In this document: positions 55,971 to 64,000 of the stretch, piece by piece
Layout: every line of letters starts with the position of its first letter
Numbering within the stretch: the stretch's first letter is position 1
Origin: Dichetophora obliterata
Lineage: Eukaryota; Arthropoda; Insecta; Diptera; Sciomyzidae
Length of the DNA stretch: 64,000 nucleotides
Assembly (NCBI GenBank): GCA_963920525.1
Contig: OY986438.1
Span: 78,049,560 to 78,113,559 of the forward strand
Direction: 5' to 3'
Made by a program: the position numbers and the translations under genes
Notes under the pieces: model-generated
The model's database searches: none
What the model was told of the DNA's origin: nothing
Seen by the model: the letters and a program-made list of their open reading frames with translations, nothing else

Positions 55971-56155
55971 GATTTGCACCGTGCGACCAAATTTTTTCAT
56001 AAAAATATGTTGAATATTTTATTTTGATTTCCGCGCCTCGTTAAAGGACATTTTGTTTTATTTATTCCTGTTCTCAGAATTTCAATTTTTCAATATTTTT
56101 AATACTAAATGCGTCGGGCCACAGAATGTAGTCATTTCGTGATATCGACCCTTAT

Positions 56156-56929
56156 ATAGGACCTGAAAATGTTTAAATCATTATTTTTTGTCGTAGAATA
56201 ACGTCTTACAGCGCCGTTGTATGAAAAAACAAATTGTTTCAAGCACGTAACTTTTTAGTGAACACTTTGGGTTATACCTGCAGTGCACACCCAGGGGGCT
56301 CCAGGGGGTGTGCCACTGGCATGGGTGGATCGGCCCTCCAAAGTTAGTGGGGGTCGGTCATACATTTGGACTCGATTGGGGTACTCTAAATGGATCAAAG
56401 AGGTCTTTTACAAAATTTTACCCTACGGGACAAAAGTCAAAAGTTGGGGCATTCGAATTCGTTTTAGAGGTATAGTTCCTCGGGCAAAGTTTCTTATTTT
56501 GATCCCTAGAATTTTCACTGAGCAATGGGCGATTTTTTTGCCTCCCCACAAATCGACCCGGCCTAACCTACACACTTTAATATTGATCGCACAAAAAAAA
56601 AATGTGCCAAAATATCAGTTATGGGGCGAATAAAACGAATATATTACTTTGGATTTTATAATTTCTGCAAGAAAGTCTCAAAATAGGAAAACATAAAAAG
56701 AAAAATTCAAATTTTTGTATGGGAAACATCAAGCATTAAATGCTTCAGTAGCTAGCTGCTTGTGTTGTTGTTTGTTTGCTCGGTGCCTAAATCACGAACG
56801 CCAATCATGCTGATAAGAATATGATAGTTTCCATACGGAAATTCAATACAAAATATTCTTTTTAAAATATTTTTTCAATGATTGTTTTTAGTAGAGAAGT
56901 AAACAATATTTATAATAATTTTAATTAAT
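56156..56929. other. Flank with a GC-richer unidentified ORF
   Basis: At 56283-56633 an open frame of 116 residues (HTQGAPGGVPLAWVDRPSKV...) lies in unusually GC-rich sequence with GGGGGTGTGCCACTGGCATG. No homolog is recognised and the composition looks like a repeat, not a gene. The rest is AT-rich. Confidence 0.35.
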
Positions 56930-57483
56930 TGTACAGGACTTTTTATTTAAGGTATCATTACAGTTTCGGATAGGGAAAATGTAACCAATTTTCTAAGGTT
57001 AATAACTTGGGCCCTTTTTTTAAAGATAAAATAACAGTTCCTGAAAATTTATTTAATTCTATAGTTGATGTAAATTTTTGGCCGCCAAGCACAATTGTAC
57101 GCGAATTTGAATTTAAAAGCAATCCAACATCGGTAAATGTTGCACATTTACCGCGTTCCCGAAATAGCCCTGAATCTCATCCAAAAAACGATTAATAAAC
57201 CGCAAGTCTAAATTATAGCTTGTGTACCAAAATATCTTAACTCCAAACTTTCCGATATTTTCATTAACAGTTTTGATTTCGAATACAACACTATAATTTT
57301 ACCAGAGACTTGGCTTCGCGCTAATATCTTAAATTCTGAAATAATTTGCAATAAATATCAAATTTTTCGTTAAGATAGTCATGATATGATCGGTGGTGTT
57401 TTGATAGCTGTTCAAAACTCGCTTGTATCTGAAGAATTGACAATTCTTGACACCAGTGACATTGAGTTCATTTGTGTTGCAGT

Positions 57484-58233
57484 CAAGGTATATATATGAA
57501 GGTTAGTAGATAAAATTCTCTTTTGTTGTGGGTACCTTAGCTGTCAAAAGCAGTTGTTTATGAACAAAAACGAGGCAAATAGCAAAATTTGTCAATAACT
57601 TGTCAATAATTAGAATTATGTTGTGAATATTTTTTTTAAATTGATTTATTTAAATTTATTTTAGCAACTTTATTGTTAACAACTTTAAAAGTTCTTGCTA
57701 ATCCGTCCTTCTTGGCCAAACGCACAATGCAATTATAGGATTCACCCATTCGTCTGATTTCACCGCAGATGGCATAGGTCTTGGAACCAACGGTCATGCG
57801 GCTGGTTTCTGCATCAACATCAGCGATGCTCAATTGCACAGAAATGTGGTCCCTGGCATGAATGATTCTGTTGGATGCAGAGCACTTTCTGGGGCAGTAC
57901 AAATTAACAAACTCTCCGGCGTTGTTTTTCATGTTATAGATGTTTTTGTAGAAATTTACATAATTGATGAAACTCGGCAATGGAGTCGAAAAGAAAAGCT
58001 TTTAAAACACTTGCGTTCAGTTTAAATATTTCGCAACAATTATTAAATAACAGCTTCACGAAAAATACAAAAAAAAACATTCAGCACGCACAAAAATGAA
58101 AATTCTTTAAATTTTAGAAAACATTTGACAGTTTTCTATCAGGTTATATTTATTATTTTTCATGTTCTTCTTATATTTGACAGCTACGGTACCCATCTCT
58201 CTGTGATGGCTTTACCATGTTGAATATACCTTG
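57484..58233. mobile_element. 750-bp hAT-type element carrying an RpS21 retrocopy
   Basis: GTTGCAGT flanks both ends (57476-57483 and 58234-58241), and the element starts and ends CAAGGTATAT/ATATACCTTG. A subterminal inverted pair, TGGGTACCTTAGCTGTCAAA and TTTGACAGCTACGGTACCCA, lies 38-45 bp in from each end. The interrupted endonuclease frame of the non-LTR host resumes after the insertion. The 8-bp duplication indicates hAT. No transposase is present. Confidence 0.9.
57630..57998 (-). pseudogene. RpS21: RpS21 processed pseudogene (40S ribosomal protein eS21)
   Basis: From 57932 on the minus strand the frame reads [40 protein letters not shown] and [11 protein letters not shown], colinear with fly eS21 (83 residues) for the first 77 residues. 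It has no introns, begins with an oligopyrimidine CTTTTCTTTTC at 57998-57988 as a TOP mRNA would, and ends after an AATAAA-type signal in a run of eight A (57630-57637). A small deletion near 57700 shifts the frame so the native K-N-F stop is missed and the frame runs into the 3' UTR. Hence it is a retrocopy, not the working gene. An upstream in-frame ATG (57980) lies in the former 5' UTR. Confidence 0.85.
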
Positions 58234-59428
58234 GTTGCAGTTAAATTAAATAATATTATTTGTTACCTGCTCTTACATTCCTCTTAAATGTGACTTAACA
58301 ATTTATATAAAGCATACACATGCCATCGAAAAAGTTTATAATTTGTTAAAAAATAAAGACGTTCTTATTGTGCTGGGTGATTTTAAACTACCTTTTGTGA
58401 CTTGGAGATCGTCTGACGATTCTTCATTTTTTACACCCGTTTCCAATAGTGAGTGGATACATGATTTCTTAGATAAGCTGTCTGATCTGTGTCTTCAAAA
58501 AGTCAATATTTTAAATATTAACCACAGAACCCTAGACCTTGTATTTGTAGATAGATGCACTACTGTTAATCTTCATTGTTCGAATCCCGTATCTCTTCCA
58601 GAAGATGTACATCATCCAACTCTTGAAATAACAGTTTCACTCTCCCACGAAAAAGAAGATACAGTAACTGCTGATGCGCGAAATAAAAAAGTTTATAATT
58701 TTAAAAAAACTGACTATGTAAAACTTAATTCCTTACTTTCGCAGACTTATTGGTCTCCAATTTTAATATGACGTCAAATCTTCGGTACAGTTTTTCAATG
58801 ATACTCTGCAAAGGTGTTTCTTATTGTCAGTCCCAAAAAAAGTGTTGCTCCAATCCTTTAAATCCACCTTGGCTAACAAATTATCTAAAGGCACTAAAAA
58901 ATTTAAAAAATCGTTTATATAAAAAAGATTAAATATCTAGTTTAGATTCTAGTTTAGACTTTGCTTCCTATTCTTCTTGTCGTTATAGATATCAACTATT
59001 AAAAAAGCAATGCTATTCTGCTTATATAATAAACATAAAAGCTCAATTTAAAGATAATCCAAAACTTTTCTACAGTTTTGTTAACTCAAAACGTAAAGCC
59101 TCCAGTTTTCCACCCCTTATGAAATTCAATCAGGAAGAATCATCTTGTGACAATGTAATTTTTAACATGTTTGCAAACTTCTTTAAATCAACTTACTCCA
59201 TTTAATACTAGCACGGTGTATCCTTTTTTCCCGCCAATTAACTCTTTTGAAACTCCTGTAATAGACCCAAATATTGTTATGTGTTATCTTCGACAAGTAA
59301 AATCCTCTTTTACGACAGGCCCTAAAGAAATTCCAAGCTGTATTTTAAAGCAATGTGCTACAAACCTGTGTACTCCTCTAGTAAACATTTTTAATATTTC
59401 CTTGCATAGTGGTTATTTTCCTATTATA

Positions 59429-60840
59429 GGCGTAAAGCCATTGATGAAAGAAGTGAGGACATTTTCATTGGAACCCTGAGATGCGGACCAAATTTCGCCT
59501 TCGACAAATTTCACATCATGCCGCGCCACAACTTGTCTTGCCTCTCTATCGTAAAGCCGATATGCTTTAGTGGTAAGCGAGTATCCAAAAAACACATACT
59601 TTTTACTCTTATCGCGAAGTTTGTGATGACGCATCTTGTCTAGCGCATATGCAGGCGAGCCAAAAATGCGCAAATGCTTAACTGATGGTTTGCAACCGGT
59701 CCAGAGCTCAATAGGAGTAATGCAGCCTTCCAGCGCCTTCAATGGTGATCTATTCCGTAGATAGGTTGCAGTTGCGATAGCCTCAGCCCATAGTTTCTTC
59801 GATGTTTGCATGAAATATCATGCTACGCGCCATTTCGACGAGAGTCCTGTTGGCCCTTACGGCAACACCATTTCGCTGTGGTGTGTATGGCACTGTTAGC
59901 TGCCGTTTTATGGCACAATCGTTAAAAAATCGTCGAATTTTTTGTTTATATATTCCCTACCATTGTCACTACGAATAGCTTTTATTTTCTTGTGCTTGAC
60001 TCTCAACCATATTTTTTAATAATTTTAACTTTTCAAATGCTTGGTCTTTTGATATCATGAAATACACGAAAATTCTTTTTGACATATCGTCTATAAATGT
60101 TATAAAATATTTAGCGCCGCCGACGGACTTCACGTTTATAGGACCACACACGTCACTATGGACCAGTTCCAACAACTGCAATGCCCTACTTGCTGATTTT
60201 TTTGGGAATGGAGCTGCACAAATCTTAGTTTGATTACATGTATTTGAATTTATATTGTCTGGTTTTTCAATATTTTTTATGTCAATGTCATCCACGAGTT
60301 CACTGCTTGCCAAATCTTTGAGACTCCGAAAATTTAATTGTCCGTACCGATTATGCCAAACAACCACCCTTTTCTTGAATAGAAAATAAACTGTTTATTT
60401 TTAAATCAAAGAACAAAAATAAATTGTCACTCATTTCTGCTTTTAAGAACACGGAACTAGTTTTAATTTTTACGATAGCAATATTTTGTTTAAACACAAC
60501 CGAATGTCCATAATTTAGAGCGTTGCTTACAGAAAAAAGTTAATTTTAAGTGATGGCACATATAAAACGTCTTTCAATTGAATTTCTACCGTTTTTATCA
60601 TGACCGTACCCTTACCGACTGATGCGATAAAATTATTCGCTGCTAGCATGATTTTTTCTTTTTGAGTTTCAAACGACAAACGAATTTATATTAAAGCACA
60701 TATGGGATATAGCACCACTATCAAGACACCATGTATTTTTGGCAAGTTTTCTTTATCTTCTTTGTGTCTCTTTTAATGCCTCCACTTGAGATCTTGCTAC
60801 CAGGCAAACAAAAAACAGCAATCAAAGTGCTGTTTATTTT
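59429..60840 (-). pseudogene. Ty1/copia retrotransposon fragment: protease to integrase
   Basis: On the minus strand from about 60740 the frame shows WCLDSGAISHM (aspartic protease), then the GAG-pre-integrase region (WHNRYGQLNFRSLKDLASS), LELVHSDVCGPINV and FIDDMSKRIFVYFM of the integrase core, RSDNGREY, then TVPYTPQRNGVAVRANRTLV and the C-terminal LWAEAIATATYLRNRSP block. The HHCC finger has Gln for its second His (Y-G-Q-L), and the catalytic Glu of NGVAER is Val (GTA at 59858-59860). Frameshifts occur near 59965, 60360 and 60660. Gag, RT, RNase H and LTRs are absent, so it is an internal fragment joined to the non-LTR relic at 59428. Confidence 0.85.
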
Positions 60841-61119
60841 CCGCCGCCAATTCGGTTCATCCCATCTAATGTTTCGCAACCGATGTGATACTGCTCTTCT
60901 CTCTTCATCGTTGAAGTAGATTTGCTTGGTAATTGTTGTTGACAGTTTCGGGTACCGGCTCTTCACCATAACACTACCTTGTTTAATTTTGCCATGCTTG
61001 CTGTATTTGCTGAGCGCCTGGTAGCCAATATCCAAGAGCGTGTATTTGAATTTCATGACCAACATAAAAACATTTGTAGTTTTATAAATGTCGCCAGCAT
61101 ATTCTCTGACTGGGACCAT
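60841..61119 (-). other. Unidentified open frame joined to the copia fragment
   Basis: The minus-strand frame starts MVPVREYAGDIYKTTNVFML and includes KIKQGSVMVKSRYPKLSTTI and EERRAVSHRLRNIRWDEPNW before running into copia-derived sequence near 60840. It is basic and reads like real protein sequence, but I do not recognise it. It could be a captured host exon or the diverged copia Gag-side region. Confidence 0.3.
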
Positions 61120-61930
61120 GGTATAATAACACAGTACAACACATGATTTGCCAACTCAATTCTAAGAACTGTATGTGAAATTAGACCCATAAAGAAGAAT
61201 TTCTGCATCATTCGTTTTGTCTTCTTACGTGCGAAAATATTTTTAATATCGATTTGAAGTTAGTACTATCGTATAGGGGAATTTATCACGTTTTAGGCCC
61301 TGTTGTTTGACATAGCTCTACAACTACTAGCCCGATTTAGTTGAAATAAATTTTAAAAAATTAAGAATTACAATTCACTTAATCTGTTTATATATTGTTT
61401 TCCTATAAAAGCAACAGTTTCCAAGTTAAAAATAAGCGCATGAAGAAAAAAAATATTTTTTTTTAATTCATAAAAAATACAAAACGGAAATAAGTTTCAA
61501 GTCTAGTTACTTTTTCGCAAAGTCACATAACCTATGAGCAAAATGAGACAAAGATCATGAAAATCGATGCACGCGTTTCGCTTTTATTCGCAATTGAGTA
61601 AAGGTATGAATTTCAAAAATCAGTTATAGCCACCACCCTTAAAATAAAAATAAAAATAAAAATTAAAAAATTAACATGCAAAAAAAAAATTTATTTATAA
61701 AAACTTATTGAAAATAAAATAATATGCAATTAATACGCAATTATAATATGCATAAAAACAAAATTTAGAACATTTTTTCAATTATTGGCAATATCCATCC
61801 TTGTAGATATTGACGCTTGTGGTTCTGATGATCTTGTTTTCTTCGTAGGTTGTTCATATTCATGGTCTGAGTCTGTATCCGAGATACACATACTATTCAA
61901 GGGCGTGTTTCTTCCACTGTGTCCACCAAT
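61120..61930. other. AT-rich spacer, likely part of transposon copy 2
   Basis: The phrase AGCTCTACAACTACTAGCCC near 61312 and long A/T runs are the only notable features. A terminal inverted repeat could not be verified because the other end lies beyond the window. Confidence 0.35.
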
Positions 61931-63719
61931 TTAAATGTCTTCATCTTCGGTGCTTTCTTCAAACTGCATAATTGTCGAACTCCACCAACAAACCTCCGCA
62001 AGCAATGCATCCAATTTTTTGCTTTTGAACCGCTTTTCAATTGGCATGGTCACCTGGTGGAACCTCTCTCTCCTTGTTCGTCTGGTTTCTGAGGTGATTG
62101 TTCCAAAAAGATATCGAGGTGGTGGTGCAAGAAATGCAATTTCAGCGTCATGGATGCACCGATCTTTTCGAAATAATACAGCAACCTGTCCACTCATTGC
62201 TGTATCTCTTCTCACTGGACACGGTTCTTTCCTAGAACGCCTTCTATTACTTCCTTCAATGCGTTCCATGCATGTTGGTGGTCGTGATGCTCTGAAAGCA
62301 AATTTGTGAAAGAATCACTTTTGATCAATTTCCGAATATCAGGTCCATTGAGAATACCTGTTTTAAATACATAAGAAAAACGAACAAATTATTGGTAATG
62401 CGAATGTATAGAAATCAACAAATTTAAATATGACAATATTTAAATACGGTACGTATCGTCCGTTTTTAATTTTCTCATCACTGAGTTTCGGAAAGATGGA
62501 TTTCAAACAGTCAAAGGCGCCGTTAACTTTTTTGACCACCACTTCAACGAATTGCCCAGCTATTCCCAGTTTCATGTGAAGTGGTGGTAACAAAATATCA
62601 TCTAGGTCCTTTATCATAGGTTCATTGCGTAATTTTAATTGTTTGTTGAGCTCGGGAGTTCTTCCTTTCCAATCTTTACATTTATATTGATTTCCTTTGT
62701 ATCGTGAATCCCAATTACAAAGGAAGCAGAAGTTTGTTGGATATCCGCCCTTTTCTATAATCCCTTGTAGTATGTTGACTACCTTCAGATCGCAACAAAT
62801 GTTCCATTTGTGTTCATCGTATTTGATTTTCTTCAAAATTTCGCAAAATGCTTCATACGTTTCCTTCATAGTTGTGCTGAATCCCAATGGAATGGATGGT
62901 TTTTTTATTTTTTTGTGCAGCAGCACAGCCTTCAAACTGGTAACTGAACCATCGATGAATAAACGCCAGTCGCCAGCGATATAAACCATTCCCAATTTTT
63001 CCACTAAGCCTAGTATATCATGGCAGTACGTGAACGTATTTGCTTCGTCAACAGAATAAAATTTCTGAAAATCAGCTTGGCGTTGTCGGTATGATGTTGC
63101 GCTGACATTTTGCTTTGTGAGTTTCCTGCGCTTCAAAAATGATGTCAACCATTCCGAGTTTTGTTGTGATAGTCCCATCTTAGCCACAATGTATTCCATT
63201 TCGATTTGTGTTACCGGTTCTGATCCATTATTTTCAATATCGGGTGTCCAATCAGCATCATCCAAATTGGTCGGATTGGTGAAAACAGTTTCGGCTAGCA
63301 GGGACACAGTATCCGCACTCGGAGGTTTAGGTGCATCGGTATCAGCAGGGCGTTGCACTGGAAGTGTGGCAGTAAATGCAGCAGTGTATACTTTTGCTTT
63401 CAATTGTTTTCTGTTTAATCCAGGACGAAAATTTATGCATGCGTAGCACCTGGATTCATCATGTCCAGTTAGGTCTTCCACCCAAATTACTGGCTTTATA
63501 AAAGACAACTTTCTACTTTTTCCGTGCATCCATTTTAGAAGGGTAGTATAACAACTGTTGCACACTGTGTTCGGCGTAAAATTTGCACCACTTAAATCTG
63601 CTTCATCGAAATAATTACAATTGAATTGCTCAGCAAACAAATTTTTTCGATCTTTTTCGGACGATATGACCACAAACGTAACAAAATTCATCCAAATTTG
63701 GGCACTTGTTGTTTTCCAT
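61931..63719 (-). pseudogene. CYVCGH/EQGE-FHQ family transposon protein, copy 2
   Basis: From 63719 the frame reads MENNKCPNLDEFCYVCGHIV, then shifts +1 and continues NLFAEQFNCNYFDEADLSGA, NTVCNSCYTTLLKW, SRCYACINFRPG, WRLFIDGSVTSLKAVLLH, WNICCDLKVVNILQGIIEKG, FCFLCNWDSR and LLPPLHMKLG to about 62461. After an intron ending at 62358, the last exon (62357-61931) runs PDIRKLIKS, LYYFEKIGASMTLKLHFLHH, PDEQGER and, after a 2-bp GA expansion, FHQVTMPIEKR...LLAEVCWWS. The splice donor expected at K-I-K-N-G reads GACGAT in place of GT. It is fuller than copy 1, with the Cys pairs CNSC and CYAC kept, but still broken. Confidence 0.8.
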
Positions 63720-63889
63720 ATTGATATATTTTATGTTTTGTTGTTATTCACTTTTAAAAAACTGGAGAAAAATCACTTTCACTGTTCGCGTTCGTCGGCA
63801 CTGGCTGCATGACAAAAATCGATCAATGCACACCTATAAATACTATGTGGTGCTCTGTTACATCACTGTTACATCAGAGTAAATCTCTA

Positions 63890-64000
63890 CAGCCTATTTT
63901 ACCTTTTCGTTACATTGAGACTTACCTTTTGGTACATTAATACTTACCTTTTTGTTACATTGTACTTACCTTTAGTTACATTAATACTTACCTCTCCTGT
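63890..64000 (+). repeat. Tandem ~22-bp repeat at the window end
   Basis: Units of the form ACTTACCTTTTNGTTACATT plus two bases repeat about four times from 63930 onward, with a looser copy before. The array runs off the window. Confidence 0.85.

Larger units (their letters stand above)
52066..56151 (-). mobile_element. Apparently intact 4.1-kb TIR transposon with TTAT duplication
   Basis: The left end GGGTCGATATCGCGAATTGA and the reverse-complemented right end GGGTCGATATCACGAAATGA agree at about 25 of the first 28 positions, both followed by CTACA. TTAT lies directly outside both ends (52062-52065 and 56152-56155). One uninterrupted two-exon gene occupies the centre on the minus strand. Subterminal sequence on both sides carries about eleven copies of a CCACGGTAATGAC-like motif. 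The 4-bp duplication is compatible with several superfamilies (for example Sola or Ginger); I make no assignment. Confidence 0.85.
56930..59428 (+). pseudogene. Non-LTR element relic (CR1/Jockey group), interrupted and truncated
   Basis: It starts with an ORF1 C-terminal piece (KITVPENLFNSIVDVNFWPP, then STIVREFEFK), then endonuclease blocks (IILPETWLRANILNSE, GGVLIAVQNSLVS, and after the hAT insertion LTIYIKHTHAIEKVYNLL, VLIVLGDFKLPFVTW and VHHPTLEI) and the linker and RT start (TGPKEIPSCIL...SLHSGYFPII). At about 59428 it breaks off against a copia fragment. Several stops and frameshifts occur. It is related to, but distinct from, the 12-kb element. Confidence 0.8.

Noticed and set aside
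56283..56633. A protein-coding gene of 116 residues
   Set aside because: There are no recognisable motifs or splice sites, and the local composition resembles a dispersed repeat; kept only as an unidentified stretch.
57636..57980. A working RpS21 gene
   Set aside because: It is intronless, has a terminal poly(A), the native C-terminus is lost to a frameshift, and it lies inside a hAT element.
63117..63446. Plus-strand 109-residue frame
   Set aside because: It is the complement of the copy-2 transposon exon, which has recognisable motifs.

Overview
The window looks like a TE-dense intergenic and intronic tract from the AT-rich genome of a dipteran insect. A 5' gene fragment with clear similarity to fly Mtch (mitochondrial carrier homolog) and a ribosomal protein S21 retrocopy give the taxonomic hint. 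The only convincing host gene is Mtch: three 5' exons at 32801-33302 on the + strand, one of whose introns uses a GC donor. No later Mtch exon was recognised downstream, so its next intron is either very long or leaves the window. Nearly everything else is transposable-element (TE) sequence in various states of decay, often nested. No RNA gene, CRISPR array or operon-like structure was found.

Layout. 1-5 kb: a TIR transposon with a broken gene of the CYVCGH...EQGE-FHQ family; a related copy sits at 61.9-63.7 kb. 5.7-11 kb: an I-clade non-LTR element whose 5' part (ORF1 and endonuclease) is inverted relative to its RT-RNase H part. 12-15.9 kb: a nearly full-length but broken non-LTR element with a PHD-type ORF1; a 5'-truncated copy with an open RT frame is at 39.6-40.9 kb and a related one at 56.9-59.4 kb. 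17-24.1 kb: a 7-kb hAT-like element with a perfect 8-bp target duplication, holding other elements. 24.3-25.4 kb: a hAT derivative that keeps only the C-terminal dimerisation domain. 26.5-30.8 kb: a TIR element with a decayed gene of an unnamed multicopy family and a cluster of MITEs. 31-41 kb: MITEs, direct repeats, Mtch and a zinc-finger TE-gene fragment. 41.9-43 kb: an RTE-like relic. 43.4-47.6 kb: a Harbinger-type Myb/SANT gene split by about 3 kb of degenerate repeats with 142-bp and about 130-bp periods. 50-51.2 kb: a dead Harbinger nuclease gene.

The most intact and least familiar system is the transposon at 52066-56151. It has matching TIRs, a TTAT target duplication, an uninterrupted two-exon gene for a 904-residue protein with a candidate DD34E triad, and about eleven iterated subterminal copies of a motif close to CCACGGTAATGAC, which I suggest are transposase-binding sites. 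It is the best candidate here for a recently active, undescribed element.

Nesting is the dominant theme. Six hAT-type insertions carry perfect or near-perfect 8-bp duplications. One of them (57484-58233), inserted in a non-LTR element, contains a processed RpS21 pseudogene. All family names rest on protein motifs and terminal structures read by eye; no database was searched.
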